DNA of 64,000 bases from Bicyclus anynana (lineage: Eukaryota > Arthropoda > Insecta > Lepidoptera > Nymphalidae). The notes beneath the pieces are model-generated. The model was not told where the DNA came from. It made no database searches and worked only from the letters and a program-made list of their open reading frames with translations. Location: positions 14,403,107 to 14,467,106 of the forward strand of contig NC_069087.1 of the NCBI RefSeq assembly GCF_947172395.1, written 5' to 3'. Within the stretch, counting starts at the first letter, position 1. Each line of letters starts with the position of its first letter. The translations under genes and the position numbers were made by a program. Shown here in pieces: positions 12,201-26,100 of this stretch.

Positions 12201-15200
12201 CTTGCAGCTGTAGGCTTCCGATGCGCACCACAACATACATATTTCTACACGAGAAAAAGACTAATGTCGACCAATAGCACAAATATCGCTCTCTGAAACA
12301 CAACAAAGGCGTTGTATTGTGTTGGGACTGGGACAACATCGCCGCTTTTAGTCTTTTCTCTTCACGAGATATATGGTTGACACGTGGTTTCTTTCCATAT
12401 TTTAATCGAAGGTGAAAAATATGCTTTAGGACCTATAATATAAACTACTAAAAATCATGCGAGCCATTTCATAAGTGTCAACGTTGCCATACAAAATGTA
12501 TGATACCGATTCTGTTCTGCGTCACGACAAGACACGTCAGACAAATATAATTCCGCCTTTAGGCTGCTCTCTCTTTGTTAATTGTAACTGTACCCCCCTA
12601 TATATTAATTAACTCTTTGATTGTGCCGCGGCATACACTTTGCGGAACACTGATTCTAATGTATTGCCATACTGTTTCGGTGTGGTAAAACGATGGATGT
12701 CTTATCTAGTTATTATTTGTTTGCAGAAAGTGAATCGGAAGTCTCCACCTTCCCAACTCCGTAATTTGCTCAGCGCCAAGCCGTCACATTCTACCTCCTC
12801 ATCCAAAGCCGCAAGCCAAAATGTGGAATCGACGTCCGCCGACGACCTCGACAAAAGTGCGAGTCGCCGCTCCGAGAGGAATTCTCCCGACGTCGCCAGA
12901 AACAATCTCAGCGAAGAAGCTTCCTTTCAAACTTCTAGTCAAATGAGGCCTAATAATGACGACTATAACCAAACTTGTAACTACCCCACTTTGAGGGTGA
13001 AAACTGATCTCGAAGCCACTGAAATTAATAATGATGAAAACGAAATCCTCATGGACCCGGGGGACTCCGAGGGCGTGGACCACAAGGACTTCAGCGCGAC
13101 GGACCTGCTCGAGCCGAAGATGGAAGTGATGGAGCAAGAGGCCAGCGACGAGGAGCGCTCGAGCTTCCAGCAACTGTACTACCACGAGAACAACGCGCTG
13201 GCCAACCCCTTCGCGACCATCCAAGGTACGCCCCCCACCTCGCGACCCACCCCTGTGTATCACGACGGATCGTAACGTTCGCTCTTGCGCAGGTAACATC
13301 GATCTCATGGCCGGCATGAACGCGGAGCTGCGCGACGAGAACGCGGAAGGTAACTATGCCCTTGCTTGTCACGTCACTTCATTCACACGCACAAGTCGAG
13401 TCGGACAGCCGCGCCCCCGGCGAACCTCTTTTCGTAAACTCGGATAATATCGGCTTTTTGAAGAGTAAAGACACGATGAATAGCGCGCGGTCTCTGTACT
13501 CGAGTCAGGTGCTAGGCGCGCGGGTGTCGGGCCGACGTGCCGCCGCTCGCGCCTCCTGCCCGCCCTCCGCCCCTGCGGCCGCCCTCGGTGCTCGAGCAAC
13601 TACCCCCTACTCAGACGACACTTTCTTAGCTTCATCATCCGACATACATGTGTATCAGATATCATACAGATCCATTTTATTTATCATAATATGCTCACTT
13701 GAGTTTGATTGATATCATGGTAAATATCGGAGATTGTCTACAATATGGGGGTTCAAATTATTACAAATAAAATTTTATTTTTGGATACTTTGTTGTGTTA
13801 TGGATTGCGAAGAAAAAACAATTTAGTAACCAAACAATTAACAACAACAACAATATAACAATATATCAACAATATAATTTTTCAATATATTGTACAACAA
13901 AATCATCTAGTGTGGTTGCATATTGCACAGAGTCATTGCCATCATTCATGTATAGGTAGAGTAGTACGACGTGTGAGTGGGGCGGTAGGGCCGAGCGGCG
14001 GGCGGCGGGGCGAGGGGCGGGTGCGGGGCGCAGTGCGAACGTGGTGTTGTTGGCAGCGGGCGGCTTGGGCGGCATGGGCGGCTTGGGCGGCGCGGGCGGC
14101 GCAGTGGGCGTGCGGTGCGCGCAGTGCGGCCGCCGCTACTCCAACGCGTCCAACCTGCGCCAGCACGTGCGGCTCATCCACGAGGCGCAGCCGGTGGCGT
14201 GCGCCACGTGCGGCCGCTGCTTCAAGACGCCGCTGTACCTGCGCCGCCACACGCTGGCGCAGCACCCCGCGCACCCCCCGCGCCTCCAGCCGCCGCCGCC
14301 GCCGCTGCCGCTGCCGCTGCCCGCCATGCCCGCGCTCCCCGCGCTGCGGCCCGCGCCGCACTAGCGCTCACCCGCGCTCACCCGCGCGCCGCACCGCCCC
14401 GGTCGAACACACAGCCGCCCAAGCATACATTCCCAACTAGTTGATCATTTAGAGACACCATTTTTTTTTGGAGTGCGCAATTTTGTCATTTTGTACATAT
14501 AACTACTAAATTTGTAATACGTTTTTTTTATTTTTTTACTAACTAAAAAAATAATCAAAGTTATCTTTTACCGAAGACTTCTTTAAAACAGATTTTTAGG
14601 GTCACCCTATTACCTGTTGATACTCAGAACGATCCGCTGTCGTGCGCTGTGGTGATGGCGTTTAAAATTAATATGTCCGTTATTTTGTTATTTTTTTAAG
14701 TCAAACATTAAAAAAATCATACAATTCATGAAATAAAAATACAGTCAGTCTGTTCTTTTACAGACTATTACTAAAAGTATTTTCCTTAAACAAGAAGCAC
14801 CAAAAGAAATTTGCGCACTATAAAAGTATAAAAATTTTAAAAAGTCCTCAATGATCTTATGTGTATATAAAAATTTTATGCAAAGTCAACGTTTGTGTTT
14901 CTTTCTTTGGATTTTTAGCAAAAAGCTTCTTTCTGCTTTGTACTTCAAACACTTTTTTTGAGAAAAGAAATATATATTTTTTTGTAATACTGAGAATCGT
15001 TTACCGTTTTGCTAAAAAATCGAAAACAAAACTTTGACCTTGCATGAATTTTTTTTTGCAGACATTGGATACATGGGGAGTTTTCAGTTACATTCTAAGT
15101 TTCAAATCCAACGTTTATGCTTTTCAGCTTTTTGGGAATTTATGCAAAGGTTCTTTTTGACCGGGCCACAGCGATCACTTCGTATATCATACGTCGTGAT

Positions 15201-18200
15201 CGTTGGCGATCGACGTGAACGAGCATCGAGAATGTGCGACGCTCACAAAGTCCTCCCAGGGTCGCTGGGGATACGTCGAGCTCAGATACAATAACTGCTA
15301 TATTTATAAACATTGATTAAGATTTAAACCTCAATTTTCTTCAAAGTCAAGCGGACTTTACATTTACTTTGACATAAATCGCTGGGACTCGCTGGATGTA
15401 GGCGGCTCAAGGTCGTTATGTTTGGGAGTCCATACAAAAGGCCTGTCATGCAGTGGACGTTCTCAGCTGATATGATGAAAGTGAAGTGAAGTAGTAGTTA
15501 GAGGTTAGGTCCACTTACTTTGAAGAAATTTACGGCTTAAATCATACTCCATGTTTATGAATATGGATGTTTATGTATATGACGTCCCGAAGCCGAGCGG
15601 CCGTCGGAGTATTTGCCGTATCTGTTCGTTGGGTAACATCGTGATATGTGGCTTAACGTTACAAAGAAGACTGTCAGTAGATATATCTAGTCTGTGATCG
15701 GAGTGTCGCCGGGGGCCTATCTGCCGTCACACCTCTCCGCTTATTGCGTGCCTTTCAATATACCGAGTGCCAGAACGAGTCGCTGCGACGAGACCCCATT
15801 GACGGCTTTTTGTGACTCGCTCACCGTTAACGGTAGTTGTAAACTTTGCGGTTCCGTTATGGTCTAAGATCCGGCATTACAAATATACACTCATTTATCT
15901 GTTATTCACTAGTGCTATGATATAAATGATAGATAATGTTCACAGTGACACGTTGCAAATCAATTGTTAAATATTAATTAAATTGCGGCCAAAGATATTT
16001 TTCATACAAAATCTAGGAAACCATGAACTTGATCAAAGGTAACCTAATACAGTTAAATTAAGCAGAAAATAAGATTTCATTTGACATAATAGACGACTAA
16101 ATAATTGATAAGGATATATAACTAATAATACTTAACTTTTATATCTGGCAAACCCACAGTTGCAGTGTGAAAGCAGGCCTTCAGCATCCTTTACTTTTTC
16201 AATTGTTTTGGGTATATTCTATTAACTAGTGTACGATTTAATTAACCAATGAGGGAAAGAGTTTAAAAAGAAATAAAAGAAATACTGTTCGGCCGCAATT
16301 TAAATAAGCAACCTATGTGCCATGTGACAATGTGAATATTTTCTATCACTTATGTCCAGCGCCGGACCGAGGTAAATTTTAGAATGGAGCGAGATCCAAT
16401 TATGGCGCCTTTCGCGCACGTAAGTTCATCACATAAATTTCTTTTCGATCTTGTCTTTACCATTTCGGCGCCCCCTAGGATTTGGCGCCTGGAGCGACCG
16501 CTCCGTTCGCCGTATGGACGGTCCGGCCCTGCTTATGTCTTATCGTTAACCCAATGAAATAACAGATGAGGGTATATATTTCATATGCCGGATCTCGTAC
16601 TATTACACGGAACACACAAAAACGTCACAACGGAGACGCGTCGAGTCACGCGCGAGGCGTGGGCTCTCGTCGAAGGGAACGCTTGAGTAGGTACCTTCGT
16701 TTCTGACAATAGACTGATCGTTGTTAAAGCATTTGTTGCTACCGGTGCTGGTTTATCATAGGTTATTTACAGGTTACATATTATACATACACTACATTAT
16801 ACAAGTTATGCGCAGCTCGGCCCGTTCCACCGCCCCGCTAAGCTATTAATAAATATTTTCTTAATAGAGTGTAATATTTTGTACTGCGAACGCGTTGGAA
16901 TCGGTCGAACGCGTCCGTTTTTTGTGTCGAAATCGCGAGCCGCACAGGCCCGCGACCACAACAATAACAATAGCAATATTTTTATACACAATAGTTTTAT
17001 CTTTACACAGATGTTATATTGTTGAGTGATAGGACGGCTCCCGGTCAATAGTTTGTACAAAACGTCACATGTTATGGTTCATATTTGATATCTTCAGATT
17101 TTCTTATCCAGTAAATACCTTATAATATAATATAATAATAGTTGTTAATGCTGTTATAATTTAACCGAAGCCTTGCCACGGTTCCCTAACAGAGACGCGA
17201 CACGAAAAGGCAAAATTAGAAGATAAGTGAAGGTATATTTTACTTTAGTCTACGTTTTTGTGTCATTAATTTTGGTTCTGTCGACTGATTCGTATTTTAT
17301 CTGTATTTTTTTTAAAAGATTGCCATTAAAACGCATCTAGTCATTAAAAAAATCTGCATTTAGGAAAGTTAGGAAAGTTAAAAAGAGTATGGTATGATTA
17401 GGGTTGTGAATTACAATATTAGTTTGTCGTTTGTATAAAAATAATAATTAAAACGTGTCAGAATAATATTAGATCTCATGTCATTTATTTAATACTCTCT
17501 TGATCTCTAAATTTTTATCTGCATTTATTTAAATTATGAAATATATGTATTGCAGAAGGAAAAAATACAAAGAAAGAAATATGCCTATGTAATCAACTTA
17601 TTAGACATGTATTTTGGAGAGCACTTCGAAAATTTTACTTAAAATTAAATACATCACTAAGTTAAGGTGCAGTTTTCACTATAATCTTGCAAATTCAGTA
17701 TGTATATTTAGGAAAAAAAAAATAATCTCATACTTTCTTGATCGAAATTAATATTAAACGTTATTTTAGAATTTTATCGGTATTGCTATAGCAACGTTAA
17801 TCAAATATGACATTGCAACAAAACAATATAGTATTGAAACATTTACAGATCTTTACAAAAAAAATTAATCGGTTTCTAAAATCGAGGAATGTTTATAAAA
17901 AGTAACATTTCTTACACATTAGGTATAAGCTTTGCGTAAGATTTGCTCTTTGATCAATTATTATTTGGCTCTACTTTATAAAATCAGGTTTTAACATTCT
18001 ATAGTATTTTTGTTGTTTATAACTTCAGTGCCATTAATATAGATTGTAGAACAATCACTGTTTTCAATAATTTACATTATCTGTACGCTGGGAGTAAGTT
18101 GCTCAATAAGTTACTCTAAAAACACAAATCAAAATCAGAATTCGTTTATTTTAAGTAGGCTTTTTTTTAACAAGCACTTTGGAACACAGTTGTTTTTTAT

Positions 18201-21200
18201 CATTATTCACTATTATTATTATCATACATAAAGTAACTAGTTCTACTTCTTGTCTACTAATTAATTCTGGCATACATGTTCAAATTAAAGGCACCGATGA
18301 AGTGCTGATGATTAAGAATTGAGTTGAGGCAACTACGAAACCCTACATTGCAACCCTTCTTGGTCAGTTTTTTTTACCAAAAAAAAAGTAACACTAAACA
18401 ACATACCAATAGACTATAGATAAGTAGATTATTGGAAACAGCTTATGTCAGTTTTTGCTTAGGTAGTTGACCAAATGAAGGCTCTTATTTTTCATTTATT
18501 TATTTCTTGGTCACAGTTACTAAATTAATTTCTTTAATACTGATTAGTAAGGGAGTCCAACGGTGGTTTGCAAATTGGCGTCCAGCGTCCAAAGCTTGAT
18601 ATTGACAGGATAGATGCGTTGGTCTTCACTTATATCAATATCGTAGATGAAATATCCAAGTTTGGCAAAATTTTGTTTACTCAGTTACAAATTGCGTATT
18701 GTATGCAGCCTGTAAACTTCTTTGTTTACCAAATCTTTGAAAGCGTCTAAATTCTGAACTCTGTTATTGATTACTTTAAATATAAAATTATTTAAATATG
18801 CTTTCCGTCTTCCTATTGGCTGATATACCAAATTTCATTCTTACCATTGGCTACAATACGCAATTTGAATTTGAGTTACACTTCAGCCAATAGCAGTTGC
18901 GATGGATTCGGCATTAAGCTTCTATGGTACTGTGATAAAGTATAATATTTAAGTTTCACTATTGATTATTATCATCCAATAATAATTTTCAACACTGTCG
19001 CAATAATTTAGTCAATTTAATTGCTAATTGCAATACTTGTTATATCACCGACTATGGTCCATGCAATAATGTGAATGTAGATACAAATAATACAATAAAA
19101 TAATTATAATCATGTTCGTCTGTGCAAATGCTTTGTGCAGTGTATTATTTAAAAAAAAAAAAAAAAACCTTTAAATGTATGTACATACAATTAACGTAAT
19201 TTTTTTACTAAATACGAGGACGAAAATAAAGTATTCCGAATACAATGGGACGTTTTAGTTCACTGTTATGTTAATACTAACACTTTTAGAGTTACACTGG
19301 ACGATTACATGTAAGTATTTTATTTATACTCGCAAGGTTTCGCCACACAACGGACGGAACGGACGGCGTCGCGACGCTTCTGTGTCGTAATATACTAGTC
19401 AAAATAAACTATGTCAACATGTTCTACATTATATTCAATATTCCGGGAAGTCCCTTTGACTTTGTATTGAGTGGTAAGATGACATACTAAGGTGCGGTTG
19501 TGTGTATAAACTAAAGAAGCCACACAGTCACTTTTACTCACCAACGCAAACGCACACTGTCAAACGCTTGCCTGTACGTACCAGAACAGATTGACTATAA
19601 CTAAGATATTGTGTTACAACTGTTCACGACACGCCAGTGTCGCGTCGCCGTCCTATCCCGTCCGCTGTGTGACGAAATCTTAAAAGAAGTATTATATTAG
19701 TTACACTCAGTTTATTAGACTCAGTTTTCGTCTGCGCGATATAAAGGTACGTGACGACGGGAGTTAGAAAGGTGCGGGTTGTAGCATTTTAGCTCTCAAT
19801 AATAATGAAAGAAGAAAGAAACAAAAACGATTCTTTTAAAATCGTGCCACACGGCACAATACCTATCTATTATATTATCTGATGCTTCGACCACATGGGC
19901 TAGTCAAGAACAAAACTCTAATAGTAGAAGCATCAAATACCAGTGTCATGTTTGGTACAACCTTGATAAAGGTCTTTAGCCATGTGGCACGGTGATTCTC
20001 TTTCAACAAACGCTAACGCTTCGAAAACTAACAAAATGTATGCGAATGACAGATCCGATTTACAGCATGATCACGTGACCTGTCGATAGTGAATGTCATT
20101 CCCATACATTTTTAAATTTCCGACGCGTTAGCGTTTGTAGAAGAGAATCGACGTACCACATGGCTACAGGGCCAACTCAGCATTGTGCTGCATGACCCAA
20201 GCATAAATATGAATGCCCTGCCACCTGCTGCTCTGACGTCATACTCCCCTCGCCTGTACTGCGCGGGCGAAGACTCAATGTTGTGGTTTGCCTTTAGCCT
20301 GGTGTCCCACCATGAAATTAGAATACCCCTTTACCTTATAGGCGGTAAGAGGTATTCTAGTATAGTATGTATTTATTTTTCTTATTATAGGTCGGCAGTA
20401 CAGTCAGTCTCGATCACAATTGGTTATAAAAATCGATCTAGATTGATAACTTAAAAAGTGCATTATGGACCTGATATTATATTGTTGCGTCCAGACTGAC
20501 TGTACCGCCAGTTTTATTGATTATATTTTTATAATTCACAAATTATAAATGAGGGTATAAATCGTTCGCTTTTACATCTAATAATAGTTTCAATTGAGTC
20601 CTAAATTAATAACGATTATTGTTGATGACAATTGGATAAAGTAAATAATAGTATAAAAAACAATAAATAATTTAAAATAAATTAGACACAAAAAGACATG
20701 CGTTTCTACCTTCGTTTTTAATTTGATTGATTGATTTGATGTTGATAAACATTCTACATCGAGTGTGGCTTTAATATAGGTGTATCACGACTATCATGGT
20801 GGTGTCAGTGAGTGAGTGAGTGATCGTATTGTGTATACAGAAGATAATAAGTCGGTGGTGTCAGCAGGCGGCGGGCGGTGGGACGGTCGGCGCAGTCGGC
20901 CGGTGCCCGACGCGGTGTGGTTGGAGCAACACCGACGAGCTCTGCCCTTCGCGCTCAAGCGGGAGAACGAGCGAGGCGCGCCCGCACCCAGACTTGTGAG
21001 ATATCGTGTTTATTATTTTTATACTTAGATTAGCGGACGCCCACGTGGAAATCAATGTAAACTTTCAAGCCCTATTTCACCCCCTTCTAATTTTATTTTC
21101 GCAATTTAAAGTATCCTATAATCTTCTCCGTATTGTGGTCTTAAACCGTTCCAAGTTTCATTTGAATTCATTAATTAGTTTCAGCGTGATGCTCGAATAA

Positions 21201-23132
21201 CAAAAAAACACGGTCAGACAGACAAAAAGTCGAAAAAAAAACGCGGACGCCCGTGACTTCGAACGCATGGAATTAAGTTTTTCACAAATCCCTCGGTAAC
21301 CATGGATTTTTCCGGGATAAAAAGTAGCCTATGTGTTAATCTAGAGTAAAATGTGTTAATCCAGCCAAATCCAGCGTCATTAGTAGCGGCGTTAAAGAGT
21401 AACAAACATCCAAACATCCATACAAACTTTCGCGTTTATAATAATTAGTGGGATAATTTGTGTGGTCGTGTCAGATAAAGCTGGGCGAGGGCGTCGAGAT
21501 CCGCGAGGAGTTGCTCCGCGGCGTGAAGTGGGGCGACTACCGCAAGGTGACGCGCGGGCTGGCGGCGGCGCTGTTCTCGCCCATGGAGCTGGCCACGTGC
21601 TCGGTGACGGGGCAGCGCTGGTCGCGCGCGGGGCAGGAGTCGCGCCCCACCAAGCCGCCGCTGGACCGGCGCCGCGTGCACGCGCTCATCTCCTACGTCA
21701 GCAGGCACTTCCCCGACGTGGAGGTCAGCCGCATCAAGCAGGTGCTCGCGTACAAGTGCAAGGAGAACTGCGCCGCGCTGCGCATGCGGACCGCCAGGTG
21801 ACATCTGCATCCCTTGTTGTTTTTGTTTTTTTTTCTTTCTGATTGTGTAAGTGGTGGCCTCGAATCATTCGAATCCGGTCCGGGGCATGCACCTCCAACT
21901 TTTCAGTTGTGTGCATTTTAAGGAATTAAAATATCACGTGTCGCAAACGAGGCTCAAGCTCAGCAGTAAACCGAATATGGGTTGATAATGGAAAAGGTGG
22001 TGTAAGTGTTGGTAACTATGGGCCTTCTCAAAGTCACTCAGCGGGCGATGGAATGAGTAAGGCTGCCTATCCACCAGAGCGGTGCGAGTAAGCGTAGAAA
22101 CGGACTAATGCGGAGCGGAGTTGCGTACTGTGTCTGTCCACCGTGAGCGAGCGGAGCGAAGTGAGAAAGGAATGCGGAGCTGAGTTGCAGATGTGATTCC
22201 CTGCTCCGTTTCCCCGCACCGCTTACCGGTTTTATATGAATTTTTAAACTAGCTCGCAAGTCCCTGTCTACTTGAGAAGAACGGAGATTTTGTGCAATCT
22301 TATTGGTTGATATTTCTCCGTTTCTCGGCTCTGCTGCCTCGCTCTGCGGACAGCAAGCCTTATGCCTGGAGTTTCTTTAGAGACCAAATTCACTGACATA
22401 GCTCAGCGTATCGCGATAATACTGGACAGGACAATTAGTTTGTAGAGCCTATGGACGTTGGGTCCCAAGGTGTGTGCGTGCGTACGCATACATACATATA
22501 GGAATCACATGCACGCAGTACGTACACGTGCTCACGTGCACACATAATTATGTTCACACGCAGGAGTACGCAAACGCACACACACAAGCAACAGCGTGTG
22601 TACATTGTACACGAACACGTTTACGATTTCAGTGCCTTTCTCGAGAGCCATTCATTTATGTATACATATACTAATATTATAAAGAGGAAAGATTTGTTTG
22701 TTTGTTTGCATTGAATAGGCTCAGAAATTACTAAACCGATTTGAAAAATTCTTTCACTGTTGTGAAGCTACAGTATACGCGAATGTTATAGGATATATTT
22801 TATCCCCGTATTCCTACGGGAACAGGATCCACGCAGGTGAAACCGCGCGGCGTCTGCAGTCAATCAATAAAATGAAATCATGGAATATGTGAAAATATAT
22901 TTTACCAATGTTAATAAACAAAATCTTGTTGATTTCTAAAAACAACCACAGTAACATTTTAGAAGCAATGGTAGAAATTTTCACGGTGCACAATAGTTTA
23001 ATACGGCAATTCTATAAAAAGTGACCGACTTTGTGATGTAAGTCGTTTAAACATACAATACATTTTACACGCTATGACATTGTTGAACTGATTTAATTTA
23101 GTTACATACACCAATAAATGATTACTTTCCTA

Positions 23133-23163
<31 letters not shown>

Positions 23164-26100
23164 GGGTACTTTTTAAATTAAATGTCAACCCAGCGATCGT
23201 GACGTGTTCGGATTGACAGGTAGGTATTTTTTATTTATGTCGTTATTAAATACGGTATGGTACGGCAAGACGGCAACGGTATTTTTAAACAAAATAACAA
23301 TGGTTATGTGGCTATTAGCTGACATTTGTCTATTTCTCGTCACGAGGCATGTGAGGCATTCAAAACAGTAGGCATTACAGTCAGCCGATTTTCAGTAGGT
23401 ACTTCACGTAAATGACTATACATTTGTTCACTTAAACCGAAATCCCACATAATTTATCCAATGTCTATCCATTATCTATACTAATATTATAAAGAGGAAA
23501 TATTTGTTTTTTTGTTTGTTTGCATATAATGAATAGGCTCCGAAACTACTGAAACGATTTGAAAAATTCTAGGCTATAAGGCTATATTATATTTTTAAAA
23601 AATGTAGTGATTGCTGTATTCCTAGGTTATTAACCCGTACTAGATCTGTGTCGATCGCGATTGATCGAATCACTGACACCCGAACACTTATGCGTGAGCG
23701 ATCGGGTCGCGAACATCTAAAATACCCGATCTTGTGTGTACCGTTCGCAAGCGTGTGAATTTGCTTGAGCTTATTTTTAATATAGCTAAGGAGTTCCTTG
23801 TAGTGGACACATAAATGTCGCAGTGGCTTATAGACGATGCCACAGGCACGGTATATAAGACAATGTAAATATTATGCTACTATGATACGTTTCTATCAAG
23901 CGCCTTGTACCGGCGCACTGGAGGCAGTAATACAATTTGAAGCAGGCTTTCCAACTGTTTCAGCGAGTCCAGCAACTACCTGCTGAGCGCGGCGGCGCGG
24001 CCCGCGGACGACGCGCCGCACCCGCCGCACCCGCCGCTCGCGCACTCCGCGCCGCCGCCGCCCGTCCCCGCGCGCTCGTCGTACTCGCACTAGTGAGTGT
24101 CCAACTGTTGCAGCGAGTCCAGCCACTACCTGCTGAGCGCGGCGGCGCGGCCCGCGGACGACGCGCCGCACCCGCCGCACCCGCCGCTCGCGCACTCCGC
24201 GCCGCCGCCGCCCGTCCCCGCGCGCTCGTCGTACTCGCACTAGTGAGTGTCCAACTGTTGCAGCGAGTCCAGCCACTACCTGCTGGGCGCGGCGGCGGCA
24301 CAGTCACCGTCACCGACTTTATCAGCCTACAAGTCCAGGTCCCCCTGTACGTCTCTAGAAGAGAGGAAATATTGACCTCAGGTCACTCTGTGCCAAGGCG
24401 TGTTGAATGGCTTAGGGCAATAATGTTCTCAGCGACTTGCAATGCATCTGCTTAAACTTCCCCACTTCGGGCTAAGCAAAAGAAAAGCTCAATATTGCAC
24501 AGCCTGACCCATGATCTCGTCATCCAAAGGCACATAGGCTAGCCAATGTTTCGATTTCACGTGTCTGAAATACGGCTTGAAATCAGAAGCGGATTTAAAG
24601 AGCAAAACTCTAAACTGTCTGGTCTGTCAGGTCCAACAATTCCCATTATGAATGTTACCAATAAACCCTCGAGTGGCAAAGAATAACCTTGAGCGAAATC
24701 CCGGACTTGTGACCGTTGGAAGTAGGGGTAAAGACGTCTTTTAAAACTAAGTAACACTCCCCTTCACCACTCAAGACATTCTCCCCGCCTATCCCAAAAT
24801 AAGCCATGAAGCATTATGCAACAAAAGGTGGGGACAGATCGAACGTCATGATGATAAGAGTGAACTAGTCGCCTATCCTATATCGCCAGCACTTGGCCTC
24901 CCCACCTAACTCATAGAACATTTCGTACTATCTCGGCTCGTGACGACACGAGTTGACCGATCTAATGACCTCGCGCCGACACACGTATGTCTACTCAACT
25001 CATGTTCATTTTCTCATACTTATAATGGGAAATATGCATGTGATCCAATTAGTCTGTCAAATATGACTATAGTTAACCATAAAAAAATTAGTTTATTTAC
25101 ATATTTTTTTTTCTTTGTTTTATCTGAACAATTTTTGTCCTGATTAAAACAAAGTCAAACATAATTGCAGTCATGTAGGTATGTTAATTAAAACCACGTG
25201 ACGCCATGAATTATCGCCCATAAAAATATAATAAAACACAAGATAACCCACAGTAATGGCGGACTGTTTATGTTCAGATATAAATTCATTGTAACACTTA
25301 TCAAAATTTAAAAAAAAACGGTGGTCAAGCATAGTAGATCAATGTGGTCAAGTCTTTAAAAACATACACAATTTCAATAAAAAACAAAAGATATGTTTTA
25401 TAGTTTACGTTTGCTGATACTCTGCATACGCAAGTGTCGAAAAAGCCTGAACGTTTTTTATAAATTGTTGCCAAACTATTGAAAGTCACATGAACATAAC
25501 AATAAACTTTTAAACCTTTTTACCTATAAACATAGAAACTCGATGACTTGTCTATTGCATTCTGAGAAATGAAGTTGCACGAACGTGACCCTATTATAAA
25601 TCTAAACACTTAACTGTAACATTTTGTATTTTTGTACAAACTTAATTTATTTACTGTTTCTATTTAAAAAGTAACATTGCTATTTTCGGTAGATATACTT
25701 CAAACATCGTTTACTTTTATAAACTTTCTGTTTAAATGGGAAGTGTAAGGTCCCCTATTAGTAATCTAATTACTTTGACTAATTGTTCCACTTCCAATTG
25801 AATAGGAATGACCGTAAATATGACCCTTTACATCCATACTTTTACAAAATTACTTTAGGTTAGATTAGCATACTCTTAATTTCGCCGCCTTAAAGTCGCG
25901 ACCTCGTCCGCGCGGAATTCAGTTTTCAGTTCACAAATCCCGCGGAAACCATGGATTTTTCCGAAATGTAAAGTAGCCTATGTGTTAATCCAGAGTAAAA
26001 TTTATCTTCGTTTTAAATTTTAGCCAAATCGATTCAGTCATTGTGGCGTTAAAGAGAAACAAACATACAAACTTTCGCGTTCATAATATTGGTAAGTTTT

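Larger units (their letters stand above)
14365..20867 (+). other. BTB gene interval between the ZF end and the BEN exons
   Basis: Just after 14364 comes the probable 3' UTR of the zinc-finger isoform. The rest is intron for the BEN isoform. I recognise an RTE-like LINE tail (15375-15480), a hAT-type MITE (16357-16531), a tail repeat (about 18125-18190), an inverted repeat (18689/18852), two large-TIR elements (19334-19681 and 19978-20165) and a 17-bp inverted repeat (20394/20493). No further BTB alternative end could be supported, but lola-like genes can hide small ones. Confidence 0.5.

Noticed and set aside
13942..14444. Several long overlapping frames on both strands around the zinc-finger exon
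   Set aside because: These are shadow frames of GC-rich coding sequence. Only the frame with two C2H2 fingers joins the upstream exons in phase.
16806..17060. Minus-strand frame with a leucine-rich stretch resembling a signal peptide
   Set aside because: There is no splice context or homology, it is antisense within the BTB intron, and the composition fits repeat-derived sequence.
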